This document shows, piece after piece, positions 1 to 8,280 of a stretch of DNA of 64,000 nt. Below the pieces are notes generated by a model. That model searched no databases, was not told the DNA's origin, and was given only the letters and a program-made list of their open reading frames with translations. How positions within the stretch are numbered: position 1 is the first letter of the stretch; each line of letters begins with the position of its first letter. A program made the translations under genes and the position numbers. The DNA comes from Leucobacter sp042726155 (GTDB lineage Bacteria > Actinomycetota > Actinomycetes > Actinomycetales > Microbacteriaceae), in contig NZ_JBHXHV010000001.1 in NCBI RefSeq assembly GCF_042726155.1, positions 1,116,001 through 1,180,000 on the forward strand, in the 5' to 3' direction.

Positions 1-370
1 GCAGCCCGTGGCCGAGCGCCTTGTGACCTTCGCAAAGCGTGGCGATCTGCACTCGCGTCGTCGCGTCATGCGCCAGGTCCTCGACAAGTCAGTGGTTCAC
101 GAGCTCTTCACTGAGATCGCACCCCTGGTTGAGAACCGCGATGGCGGCTACACCCGCATCGTCAAGACCGGTTTCCGTAAGGGCGACCGTGCTCCTCTCG
201 CAGTGATCGAGCTCGTGCTCGAGCCCGTGTCGCCGAAGGTCAAGGCTGCAAAGCCGAAGGCTGAAGAGACTGCTGCTCCCGTCGAAGAGGCACCCGAGGC
301 TCCGGCCGAGGAGACCACCGAGGCAGCTGCTGAGACCACCGAGGCACCCGCCGAGGAAAAGGCCGAGTAA
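1..370 (+). CDS. rplQ: 50S ribosomal protein L17, C-terminal part (5' truncated)
   Basis: This is a structural protein of the large ribosomal subunit. The reading frame is open from base 2, so the start lies left of the window. The visible part contains the L17 core (AKRGDLHSRR, KSVVHELFTEIAPL, GGYTRI-K-GFRKGD). It is followed by an Ala/Glu/Pro/Thr-rich acidic tail of about 40 residues, a common actinobacterial extension of L17. A strong terminator follows, so rplQ closes its operon. Identity is certain; the acidic tail is probably disordered. Confidence 0.96.
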   Translation, partial: QPVAERLVTFAKRGDLHSRRRVMRQVLDKSVVHELFTEIAPLVENRDGGYTRIVKTGFRKGDRAPLAVIELVLEPVSPKVKAAKPKAEETAAPVEEAPEAPAEETTEAAAETTEAPAEEKAE

Positions 371-388
371 CACTCGCCAGGTTCTGCC

Positions 389-425
389 AAAAGCCCCCGC
401 CGCGCATTCCGCGGCGGGGGCTTTT
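389..425 (+). terminator. Rho-independent terminator after rplQ, probably bidirectional
   Basis: A perfect 16-bp stem (389-404 with 410-425) has a 5-nt loop, a GC-rich core, AAAA on the left and TTTT on the right. It can stop rplQ transcription and also transcripts arriving from the convergent acyltransferase gene. Confidence 0.9.
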
Positions 426-475
426 GCGTTGTCGCGGGCCGGCGTAGGCGGGTGAGCTGTGAGCTGGTTGCTTCG

Positions 476-2356
476 TTAGCGGCGTGGGACTGTGAAGCCG
501 ATTCCCTCGCCGGGCTTCTTCAGGGCGTCGAGCGCGTGCTGAACGCTGTCCGCATAGAGTTCGCCGCCGCTCGGGTTGGGATGGATACCATCGCCAGCGA
601 GCGCGGAGTCCGGGGCAGCAGAAATTGATCCGTTCCAATCTGCGACGACGACACCACGGTGCGCATCGGCGTACGCCGTGAGCGTGTCGTTCACGCCGGG
701 AATCCAATCGCGATCGGCGTGTGCGTTCACGAGCACGAGCGGACGGCCGTCGGCAGCGGTGCGCAGTTCGTCAAGCTCTTCGTGCTGCACGGGGCCGTTT
801 GTGCCGAGCCCCACGACGAGCACGGGCCGGAGTTTGTTGCTGCCCTTCAGCTCAGCAGTGAGGTCGATTCCGACACCTAGTCCGCGCGACACCTCGGCGT
901 CGATGGTGATGCCGGGGAACCGCTCTTCCAGTTCGGGAAGGCTCGCCAGCATGACGGAATCACCGATTGCTGTGACCTCGTCGCCCTGGAAGGTGAGTTG
1001 CTTCGTGTCGCGTTCGGTGCTCTGGCGCTCAGGCTGCTTGGCGTCCTCTGTGGTCTGTGATGCGCCACTGTCACGCGCAGCCTCACCGCGAGCCACGGCC
1101 TCAGCTCCCGTGCTGAGAACCGGCGCGGTCACTACTGCGAAAACGGTGGCCGGGAGGGTGATCACGAGCGTCGCTCCGAGCGCAATGACGGTGATGCTGA
1201 GGCGCGGCGTCCACCGTGCTGGCCGAGTCACCTGGCGCAGTGCGCGACGAAGTCCCAAGCGTCGCACCGGCGTCTCGATGTACCGATACGACAGTGCGGC
1301 GACCCCGAGCGTCACGAGCAGAGTGATAACGCCGCCCGCCACGGTCGCGACACCGGCGGTCTTGCCGAGGACGGCCGAGACGATGAGCAGCAGCGGCCAG
1401 TGCCACAGGTAGATGCCGTACGAGCGTTCGCCCAGCCATCGCAGCGGGGCCACGTCGAGGGCTGTTCCGATCCATGCTCCGGGCCGGGTGACCGACCAAA
1501 TCAGGGCGAGCGCGGCCACCGTGGCCAACTGGAAACCCCACGCGAAGCTCGCGGGGCTCGCTTCCGGGAGGGTTGCAGCCAGCCAGCCGAGCACTCCGAG
1601 TCCGGTAGTGGCAACCGCCGCGAGCCCGAGCTGTGCGGCGAGGCTCGGGTGCGAGCGTGGTGAGCCATCCGTGGCGCGCGGCGTCACGAGCATGGCTAGA
1701 GCCGCCCCGAAACTCAGCCCAAAGGTGTGCGTGTCAGAACCAAAATAGACGCGCGTTGCGTCGGTGCCAGACGCCGCCAATACGGCCATGAGGATAGCGG
1801 ATGTCGCGCCGAGCGCGATGAATGGCAACGCCCGCGGCAGCCGACCGCGCAAACGGAAAATTACGAGTAGCAGTAGCGGCAGCACGATGTAGAACTGCTC
1901 TTCGATGGCGAGCGACCACGTATTTCGAAACAGCTCGGGTGTATCAAATGCGAAGTAGTCTGCGCCGCCCGCGATAGAGGTCCAGTTGCTCACGAACAGC
2001 GCGGCTCCCGCGAGCTGCCTACCGATACCGACGAGCAGATCACGATCGACCAAAAGTGCGAGCGATGTCGACACGGTCAGCACGAGCACGAGAGCCGGGA
2101 GCAAGCGCCGCGCGCGTCGGCGCCAAAACGCACCCAGCGCAAGGTGTCCCGTGTGACGATGCTCGTGTAAGAGCAGTGTGGTGATGAGAAAACCGCTGAT
2201 CGCGAAGAACACGTCAACGCCGAGGTATCCGCCGGGAAGTGAGCCGGGGAAGAGGTGGTAACACAGCACCATCCCGACTGCGATCGCCCGGAGCCCGTCG
2301 AGCCCCCCGAGGCGTTCTGCGCGAGGGAGCGGGCTGGGTGCGGGAGGCTGAGTCAT
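476..2356 (-). CDS. membrane O-acyltransferase (acyltransferase-3) fused to an SGNH hydrolase domain
   Basis: This OafA/YrhL-type protein of about 626 aa probably O-acetylates a cell-surface glycan. The N-terminal two thirds is an acyltransferase-3 domain with about ten membrane segments, starting LGGLDGLRAIAVGMVLCYHLF and carrying GVDVFFAISGFLIT and SLAIEEQFYIVLPL. The C-terminal extracytoplasmic part has SGNH blocks: GDSVM (nucleophile Ser), GLGTNG and DGIHP (Asp/His), so the triad looks intact. I chose the ATG at 2356 (MTQPPAP) because residues upstream of it look non-coding. The gene is convergent with rplQ and divergent from truA. The glycan substrate cannot be read from the sequence. 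Confidence 0.9.
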   Translation of the reverse strand: MTQPPAPSPLPRAERLGGLDGLRAIAVGMVLCYHLFPGSLPGGYLGVDVFFAISGFLITTLLLHEHRHTGHLALGAFWRRRARRLLPALVLVLTVSTSLALLVDRDLLVGIGRQLAGAALFVSNWTSIAGGADYFAFDTPELFRNTWSLAIEEQFYIVLPLLLLVIFRLRGRLPRALPFIALGATSAILMAVLAASGTDATRVYFGSDTHTFGLSFGAALAMLVTPRATDGSPRSHPSLAAQLGLAAVATTGLGVLGWLAATLPEASPASFAWGFQLATVAALALIWSVTRPGAWIGTALDVAPLRWLGERSYGIYLWHWPLLLIVSAVLGKTAGVATVAGGVITLLVTLGVAALSYRYIETPVRRLGLRRALRQVTRPARWTPRLSITVIALGATLVITLPATVFAVVTAPVLSTGAEAVARGEAARDSGASQTTEDAKQPERQSTERDTKQLTFQGDEVTAIGDSVMLASLPELEERFPGITIDAEVSRGLGVGIDLTAELKGSNKLRPVLVVGLGTNGPVQHEELDELRTAADGRPLVLVNAHADRDWIPGVNDTLTAYADAHRGVVVADWNGSISAAPDSALAGDGIHPNPSGGELYADSVQHALDALKKPGEGIGFTVPRR

Positions 2357-2462
2357 AGGAAGTAGTGGCGTGAGGCCGTCGAAGCCCCGGCTATCCAGTG
2401 TACGTGCCGGTCTACGCTTTGTCGGGTGTGCTCGAGTCTGAGCGGTCTGGCAAGATCGAATC

Positions 2463-3359
2463 ATGGATCCAACCCCGCCGTCCACGCGCTTGCGCTTCGA
2501 TCTTGCCTATGACGGCACGGATTTCTCGGGGTGGGCGGCGCAGCCGGGATTGCGGACGGTTCAGGGTGAGCTGGAAGCTGCAATCGGCACGCTGCTTCGG
2601 ATTGGGGCGGAGGACACCGTTCGCCTGACAGTCGGCGGACGCACTGACGCGGGGGTACACGCGCGTGGCCAGGTCGCGCATCTCGACGTGACCGAGCAGC
2701 AGCTCGCCCAGTGGGCTTCTCAACGGCGTCCGGGCGACCCGCCCCCAGCGGAATGCGAACTCGCTCGCGTTCGCGCGAGAAAGTTGACCGGCCTCGTGGC
2801 TCGGACGGCTCCGGACATCGTCGTGCGTTCCGTTCGGCGGGCGTCCCCGGAATTCGATGCCCGGTTCGCAGCGCTTCGCCGACGCTATGAATACCGTCTG
2901 ATCGGTGAAGGGATGCGCAAGGACCCCCTGACGGCGCGGTTCACTGCCGAGGTACCGCGCGCCCTTGATTTTGATGCTATGCAGCGCGCGGCCGACGAAC
3001 TGCTCGGACTGAACGACTTCACGACATTCTGCAAAGCGCGAGAGGGGGCGACCGCGGTTCGCAATCTGCTGCGCTTCGAGTGGCGCCGCACAGATGACGG
3101 CGCGTACGCAGCGCGCGTCGAGGCCGATGCCTTCTGTCACTCGATGGTGCGGGCGATGATCGGTGCGGTGGTGGCCGTCGGTAGTGGGCGGATCGCGCAC
3201 GATGAGCTGGTGGCGCTGCGCGATGCGCGATCCCGAACCAGCAAGTTCACCGTCATGCCCGCGCACGGGCTCTCACTTGAAGAAATTGCGTATCCCGATG
3301 ACAGCGAGTTGGCTGCGCGAGCCGAAGCGACTCGGGCACGACGCACGCCACTGGCGTAG
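2463..3359 (+). CDS. truA: tRNA pseudouridine(38-40) synthase TruA
   Basis: TruA isomerises uridines 38-40 in the anticodon stem-loop of tRNAs. At 298 aa it is slightly longer than the E. coli enzyme. It opens with RFDLAYDGTDFSGWAAQPG, and the catalytic Asp is about residue 62 in GGRTDAGVHA. Conserved RRYEYR and FCHSMVRAMIGAVVAVG segments follow. A CAAGAT box lies 6 nt before the ATG, a weak version of the leaderless arrangement seen elsewhere here. Placement between rplQ and rplM-rpsI is usual for Gram-positive bacteria. Confidence 0.96.
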   Translation: MDPTPPSTRLRFDLAYDGTDFSGWAAQPGLRTVQGELEAAIGTLLRIGAEDTVRLTVGGRTDAGVHARGQVAHLDVTEQQLAQWASQRRPGDPPPAECELARVRARKLTGLVARTAPDIVVRSVRRASPEFDARFAALRRRYEYRLIGEGMRKDPLTARFTAEVPRALDFDAMQRAADELLGLNDFTTFCKAREGATAVRNLLRFEWRRTDDGAYAARVEADAFCHSMVRAMIGAVVAVGSGRIAHDELVALRDARSRTSKFTVMPAHGLSLEEIAYPDDSELAARAEATRARRTPLA

Positions 3360-3403
3360 AGAGGGCGGGCCAGATCCGCGCGAGGTACCGAGCTTGGCTG
3401 TGC

Positions 3404-3409
3404 TAGAGT
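3404..3409 (+). promoter_or_regulatory. candidate -10 box for rplM-rpsI-glmM
   Basis: TAGAGT fits the actinobacterial TAnnnT -10. A start about 7 nt downstream would give rplM a leader of roughly 115 nt. No convincing -35 was found. Confidence 0.35.
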
Positions 3410-3531
3410 TGATCTTTGGTGCGAAAGCATCCGATTTGTTGAGCCCTCCAGCCGCGCGCGCACCCCTTGCGGGACCACGCACCGGAGCGGGATTCACGAA
3501 CTCCTCCAATTCGACAGAAAGCAGCACTCTA

Positions 3532-3978
3532 GTGACTCGCACGTATTCACCGAAGGCAGCCGAGCAGAAGCACGACTGGCTCATTATCGACGCCACCGAC
3601 GTGGTGCTCGGCCGTCTGGCTTCGCACGCGGCAGCTCTGCTCCGCGGCAAGCACAAGGCGACGTTCGCCCCGCACATGGACATGGGCGACTACGTCATCA
3701 TCATCAACTCCGACAAGGTAGTGCTGACCGGTAATAAGGCCGACAAGAAGCGCGCCTACCGTCACTCGGGCTACCCGGGCGGCCTGCGTTCGGTCAACTA
3801 CACCGAGCTGCTCGGCAAGAACTCCGATCGCGCAGTTGAGAAGGCCATCCGTGGCATGCTCCCGAAGAACTCGCTCGGTGCAGATCTGTTCCGCAAGCTG
3901 AAGGTGTACAAGGGTGCCGAGCACCCGCACGCTGCTCAGCAGCCCACCCCCTACACCTTCGGCCAGGTCGCGCAGTAA
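3532..3978 (+). CDS. rplM: 50S ribosomal protein L13
   Basis: L13 is an early-assembling large-subunit protein of 148 aa, normal for the family. The GTG at 3532 gives the usual actinobacterial N-terminus (TRTYSPK), followed by HDWLIIDATDVVLGRLAS, LRGKHK, GDYVIIINSDKV and the C-terminal L-VYKG-EHPHAAQQP. The frame is open further upstream, but that extension does not resemble L13. rplM is the first gene of a unit with rpsI 33 nt downstream and glmM beyond. Confidence 0.97.
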   Translation: MTRTYSPKAAEQKHDWLIIDATDVVLGRLASHAAALLRGKHKATFAPHMDMGDYVIIINSDKVVLTGNKADKKRAYRHSGYPGGLRSVNYTELLGKNSDRAVEKAIRGMLPKNSLGADLFRKLKVYKGAEHPHAAQQPTPYTFGQVAQ

Positions 3979-4011
3979 TCGCGCCCCGAGACCTCAGAGA
4001 GAGAATTCACA

Positions 4012-4491
4012 GTGACTGAAGAGCAGACCGTGGCCACCGAGAGCTACACCACCGAGACGCCGGCCGGCCAGGCCACCGTCGCAGCCCCGCGCCCCGCGCT
4101 CACCGTTCCCGGTGGCGCAGTGGGTCGCCGCAAGCAGGCAATTGCCCGCGTGCGCCTCGTTCCCGGTTCGGGCAAGTTCACGGTAAACGGACGCGAGTTC
4201 GCCGAGTACTTCCCGAACAAGCTGCACCAGCAGCTCATCACCGATCCGTTCACCGTGCTCGAGCTCGGTGGCTCGTACGACATCGTTGCCCGCATTGTCG
4301 GCGGCGGCCCCTCGGGCCAGGCCGGCGCACTGCGTCTCGCGATCGCTCGTACGCTCAACGAGATTGACGAAGAGCACAACCGTGCAACCCTGAAGAAGGC
4401 CGGCTTCCTGAGCCGCGACGCTCGTATCAAGGAGCGCAAGAAGGCCGGTCTCAAGAAGGCCCGCAAGGCGCCGCAGTACTCGAAGCGCTAA
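4012..4491 (+). CDS. rpsI: 30S ribosomal protein S9
   Basis: S9 is the small-subunit protein whose C-terminal tail reaches the P-site tRNA. The conserved core begins VGRRKQAIARVRLVPGSG and ends in the invariant basic tail (KKARKAPQYSKR). An N-terminal Thr/Ala-rich extension of about 35 residues is typical of actinobacterial S9. It starts at GTG 4012, preceded by an AGAGAGAG purine stretch serving as ribosome binding site, and directly follows rplM. Confidence 0.97.
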   Translation: MTEEQTVATESYTTETPAGQATVAAPRPALTVPGGAVGRRKQAIARVRLVPGSGKFTVNGREFAEYFPNKLHQQLITDPFTVLELGGSYDIVARIVGGGPSGQAGALRLAIARTLNEIDEEHNRATLKKAGFLSRDARIKERKKAGLKKARKAPQYSKR

Positions 4492-4508
4492 ATCGGGGCT
4501 TCCTGCAC

Positions 4509-5858
4509 ATGGGACGCCTGTTTGGCACCGATGGGGTTCGAGGGCTGGCTGGCGTCGATGTGACTGCCGAGCTGGCCCTCAGCCTTGCGCGCGCTGCGGC
4601 TCTCGTTCTCGGGCGTTCTGCCCGAGGCGAGAGCCGTCGTGCTGTAGCCGTGGTTGCGCGGGATCCGCGCGTCTCTGGCGAATTCATATCAGCCGCCGTC
4701 TCCGCTGGCCTGGCATCGGCCGGGGTTGACGTGCTCGACGCTGGAGTGATTCCGACCCCGGCTGCTGCCTATCTCGTCGCAGACACCGGCGCCGATTTTG
4801 GGGTCATGGTTTCGGCCTCGCACAACCCTGCGCCCGACAACGGCATCAAGTTCTTTGCCGAGGGCGGCCGCAAGCTCGCTGACGACGTCGAAGACGAAAT
4901 CGAAGCGGCAATGGACGGCAGCATAGTCGCCGTTACGGGTCGCCAGGTCGGCCGCATCCGCCGGTTCGCGGACGCTGAGGATCGCTACCTCGTTCACCTA
5001 CTCGGCACGCTCGAGGGCATGAACCTCGATGGCCTGCACGTCGTGCTTGACTGCGCCCACGGCGCTGCCGCGGGCATTTCGCCGGACGTCTTCACCGATG
5101 CCGGCGCTCGCGTGACCGTCATCGGAAACGACCCTGACGGGTTTAACATCAACGACGGCGTTGGGTCAACGCACCTCGGCCCGCTCGCTGCTGCCGTGAT
5201 CGAACACGGGGCCGACCTTGGCATTGCGCACGACGGCGACGCAGATCGCTGCCTCGCGGTCGACGCCACGGGCGCCTTTGTCGACGGCGACAAGATCATG
5301 GCGATTCTCGCGCTGTCGCTGGCAAGCCGGGGCAAGCTTGTTCGAAACACGCTCGTCGCGACTGTGATGTCGAATCTGGGTCTCAAATTGGCGATGGCCG
5401 ACAACGGAATCGACGTCGTCGAGACCGGAGTGGGCGATCGCTACGTGCTCGAAGCAATCAACGCAGAAGGCTACTCGCTCGGCGGGGAGCAGTCGGGTCA
5501 CGTCATTATGAGCGACCACGCGACCACCGGCGACGGAATCTTGACCGGGTTGCACATTGCCGCCGAGATGGTGCGCAGCGGCAAGACGCTCGCGGAACTC
5601 GCCTCGTGCATGACGGTGTACCCGCAGGTGCTTGTGAACGTGCGCGGTGTCGATCGCACGGGAGTGCACGGCGATGAAGTGCTGCAGCAGGCAGTGCATC
5701 AGGCCGAACTCGCACTCGCTGGCAATGGCCGGGTGCTGCTTCGCCCCTCTGGCACCGAGCCACTCGTGCGTGTCATGGTCGAGGCGAAGCACGTCGACCA
5801 GGCTCAGCAGCTCGCCGACGACCTTGCTCAGGTCGTGCGTGAACGCCTCGCTGTCTAG
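4509..5858 (+). CDS. glmM: phosphoglucosamine mutase
   Basis: GlmM converts glucosamine-6-phosphate to glucosamine-1-phosphate on the way to UDP-GlcNAc. At 449 aa it has all four alpha-D-phosphohexomutase landmarks: the phosphoserine loop VSASHNP (Ser about 104), the metal loop DGDADR, the sugar loop GGEQSGH, and the phosphate-binding RPSGTEPLVRVM near the C-terminus. It starts 17 nt after rpsI, so it is probably co-transcribed with rplM-rpsI. glmS, which supplies its substrate, lies 2.4 kb downstream. Confidence 0.97.
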   Translation: MGRLFGTDGVRGLAGVDVTAELALSLARAAALVLGRSARGESRRAVAVVARDPRVSGEFISAAVSAGLASAGVDVLDAGVIPTPAAAYLVADTGADFGVMVSASHNPAPDNGIKFFAEGGRKLADDVEDEIEAAMDGSIVAVTGRQVGRIRRFADAEDRYLVHLLGTLEGMNLDGLHVVLDCAHGAAAGISPDVFTDAGARVTVIGNDPDGFNINDGVGSTHLGPLAAAVIEHGADLGIAHDGDADRCLAVDATGAFVDGDKIMAILALSLASRGKLVRNTLVATVMSNLGLKLAMADNGIDVVETGVGDRYVLEAINAEGYSLGGEQSGHVIMSDHATTGDGILTGLHIAAEMVRSGKTLAELASCMTVYPQVLVNVRGVDRTGVHGDEVLQQAVHQAELALAGNGRVLLRPSGTEPLVRVMVEAKHVDQAQQLADDLAQVVRERLAV

Positions 5859-5870
5859 CTGGGGGCTCTC

Positions 5871-5948
5871 GCTTCGGTGAGATATTCGACTTCGGTGGGT
5901 CGGTTCGAGCTAAACTCATCTCACCGAAGCCGAATGTCTCACCGAAGC
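5871..5948. repeat. 28-bp imperfect inverted repeat between convergent genes
   Basis: Arms 5871-5898 and 5921-5948 match at 25 of 28 positions around a 22-nt spacer. Each arm carries CTTCGGTGAGA and CTTCGGTG-type modules, so the motif occurs four times. No T-run follows, so it is not a textbook intrinsic terminator, although it sits where glmM and the lytic transglycosylase gene converge. Confidence 0.8.
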
Positions 5949-5951
5949 GGG

Positions 5952-7199
5952 TCAGTACCAGTGCGGGTTGCGGGACTGCCAGGTGCCCCAGGCGTTGCAC
6001 GGGCTGCCGTAGACAGACTGAATATATGCGAGGCCCCAGTCGACCTGAGTGTTGCCGTTGGTGAGCCAGTCGGGGCCCGCCGTGGCCATCTTCTCTGCGG
6101 GCAGCGCCTGCGGGATGCCATAGGCGCCGCTATACGGGTTTAGCGCGTCGGCGCGCCAGTCTGACTCGCCAGTCCAGAGCGAGACCAGGCAGGAGAACTG
6201 GTCGTCGCCCCAGCCATAGGCGCCGAGCACCGCGCGCGCGTGCGCCTGCGCGCCCGCTGGGTCGACGCTGACGCCGCCGGTTCCGCCGGTGCCACCTGAT
6301 CCGCCGCCCGAGCCATCATTGCCACCCCCGCCGCCACCGCCAGAGCCATCACTCCCTGCATTCTGCTCGAGCTGGCGCTCCTGTTCCTGCCGAGCCGCCT
6401 CCTCGCGCTGACGTTCCTGCTCCGCAGCCTGCGCGGCTACCTGCACGCCGATTTGGTACTGCCGCTCCGTCTCGGCCGACGTGCCACGCAGGCTCGCGAG
6501 TTGCTTGTACACCGTGTCGCTGCGGTCTCCGGCGAGCGCCACGGCGGCGTCGGCGTTCTGCTGTGCTTGGTCGGCCGCCGCGGCCGCAGCGTCGGCCTCG
6601 TCGGAGAGGCGCTTCCGTTCGGCCTCGGCTGCTTCAGCCTGCTCACGAAGTGTGGCTGCACTGTTCACCTCGGCCTGCGCGTGCTCGGCAATGCCGTTCC
6701 ACGTGCCAGACACCTGCGAGGACATGCTGAACTTCGACATGAACTCTTCTGGGTTGTCGGAGGTCGCGAGCGCACCGGCGCTCGCGAGGCCACTGCCATT
6801 CGTGTACATCCACGACACCATGCGGCCTACCGCCTCATCGTTTGTGTCGAACTGTTGCTCCGCCTGTTTCGCCCGCTCCTGCAGCGCATCCTGGCGTGCC
6901 GTGGCGTCAGCGAGGGCGGTCGCGGCCTCGCGAGCTGCGCCGTGAGCGTCAGCCGCGGCCGACGAGGCGGCGGACGCATCTGACTGAGTCTGCTTCAACG
7001 CGCCCTGCAGTCGGGTGTACTCAGCCTTCTTCGCAGACTCTGAACCCTTCGCGGCCTGAACTTCTTCCCAGGTGGGGTACGAGCTCGGGTCGTCACTGGT
7101 CGCACCATCGAAGGCGATCGCCGGGAGCGTGCCCGCGAGCACCAGGGAAGCGGCGAGCGCCGCGACTGCGGTGCTCCTGGTGAGACGTTGACGACGCAT
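5952..7199 (-). CDS. secreted coiled-coil lytic transglycosylase-like protein
   Basis: This is a predicted peptidoglycan-cleaving exported protein of 415 aa. An Arg-rich signal peptide (MRRQRL...LAGTLPAIAF) is followed by a long Ala/Gln/Glu coiled coil (about 60-280), a Gly/Ser linker, and a C-terminal transglycosylase fold with WTGESDW (likely catalytic Glu) and GAYGIPQALPAEKM. The coiled coil resembles FtsX-regulated hydrolases and may hold the enzyme inactive (inference). I chose the ATG at 7199 for its clean signal peptide. A GTG at 7259 overlapping the coaA stop, or an ATG at 7241, would add 20 or 14 residues. Confidence 0.82.
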   Translation of the reverse strand: MRRQRLTRSTAVAALAASLVLAGTLPAIAFDGATSDDPSSYPTWEEVQAAKGSESAKKAEYTRLQGALKQTQSDASAASSAAADAHGAAREAATALADATARQDALQERAKQAEQQFDTNDEAVGRMVSWMYTNGSGLASAGALATSDNPEEFMSKFSMSSQVSGTWNGIAEHAQAEVNSAATLREQAEAAEAERKRLSDEADAAAAAADQAQQNADAAVALAGDRSDTVYKQLASLRGTSAETERQYQIGVQVAAQAAEQERQREEAARQEQERQLEQNAGSDGSGGGGGGGNDGSGGGSGGTGGTGGVSVDPAGAQAHARAVLGAYGWGDDQFSCLVSLWTGESDWRADALNPYSGAYGIPQALPAEKMATAGPDWLTNGNTQVDWGLAYIQSVYGSPCNAWGTWQSRNPHWY

Positions 7200-7255
7200 A
7201 TGAATCAGCGTAGACGATGCCTTCGACACGAGGGTCCGCATGACGTGCAGGTGCC

Positions 7256-8248
7256 TCACAGCTTGCGCAGCAGCACCTTTTGGACGCGATGATCCGACTC
7301 CTTGCGGAGCACGAGACTGGCCCGGGCGCGCGTGGGGCGAATGTTCTCCACAAGATTTGGCTCGTTGATGTTCGTCCAGAACTCATCCGCGATCGCGAGT
7401 GCGGCGTCATCGTCGATGGTTGCGAAGCGTCGGAAGTGCGAGGAGGGGTCGGCGAATGCGCTCTCCCGCAGTTTCAGGAATCGGTGCCGGTACCAACGCT
7501 GAATGTCCGATGAGCGGGCATCGACGTAGACGGAAAAGTCGAACAGGTCGCTGACCGCGAGCGGGTGATCCATGGACGCCGGCTGCAGCACATTCAAGCC
7601 CTCGACGATCAGGATGTCGGGACGCCGCACCACGGTGTATTCACCCGGCACGATGTCGTAGACGATGTGACTGTAGTGCGGCGCTCGCACCTCGGCGACG
7701 CCGGCTTTCACCTGCGACACAAACCGGAGCAGACCGCGTCGATCGTATGACTCCGGGAAGCCTTTGCGGTGCGCAATACCCCGGCGCTCAAGCTCGGCGG
7801 CCGGGTAGAGGAAACCGTCGGTGGTGATGAGTTCGACCTGCGGCGTTTCGGGCCAGCGCGCGAGCAGATCGCGCAGGATCCTTGCCACCGTTGATTTGCC
7901 GACCGCGACCGACCCGGCAATCCCGATTACAAACGGGCTCTGTTGTTCATCTCCGCGCTGCAGGAATCCGCGGGTGCGCTGGTGCATCTCGCGGGCCGCG
8001 ATGGCGTACTGGTTGATGAGTCGGCTGAGCGGGCGATACACCTGCGACACCTCAGCGAGGTCGAGCGGTTCACCGAGCCCGCGGAACGCAGCGATCTCAC
8101 CCTCGGTCAGCGGCATTGGCGTTTCGCCGGCGAGACGGGCCCACTCGTCACGACCGATTTCCGTGAACGGCGAGGTGAACTCAGGGCGAATGAGTGCGTG
8201 CGTGTCGGTTGTGACCGCGGCGCTGGCCGGGGAGGTGTTCTGGGTCAT
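7256..8248 (-). CDS. coaA: type I pantothenate kinase
   Basis: CoaA phosphorylates pantothenate, the first and rate-controlling step of coenzyme A synthesis. At 330 aa it has the P-loop GSVAVGKS at about 112-119, LITTDGFLYP, the substrate segment KGFPESYD, and VIEGLNVLQP-type motifs (here ILIVEGLNVLQ) of prokaryotic-type pantothenate kinases. It is divergent from glmS with 32 bp between starts and is followed by the lytic transglycosylase gene, whose earliest possible start overlaps the coaA stop. Confidence 0.95.
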   Translation of the reverse strand: MTQNTSPASAAVTTDTHALIRPEFTSPFTEIGRDEWARLAGETPMPLTEGEIAAFRGLGEPLDLAEVSQVYRPLSRLINQYAIAAREMHQRTRGFLQRGDEQQSPFVIGIAGSVAVGKSTVARILRDLLARWPETPQVELITTDGFLYPAAELERRGIAHRKGFPESYDRRGLLRFVSQVKAGVAEVRAPHYSHIVYDIVPGEYTVVRRPDILIVEGLNVLQPASMDHPLAVSDLFDFSVYVDARSSDIQRWYRHRFLKLRESAFADPSSHFRRFATIDDDAALAIADEFWTNINEPNLVENIRPTRARASLVLRKESDHRVQKVLLRKL

Positions 8249-8267
8249 CGTGCATCAATGGTGCCAC

Positions 8268-8273
8268 TAAACT
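8268..8273 (+). promoter_or_regulatory. -10 box of glmS, leaderless arrangement
   Basis: TAAACT ends 7 nt before the glmS ATG, so the expected start of transcription coincides with the start codon. The promoter lies within the 32-bp coaA/glmS divergent gap. Confidence 0.6.
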
Positions 8274-8280
8274 AGGCGGC

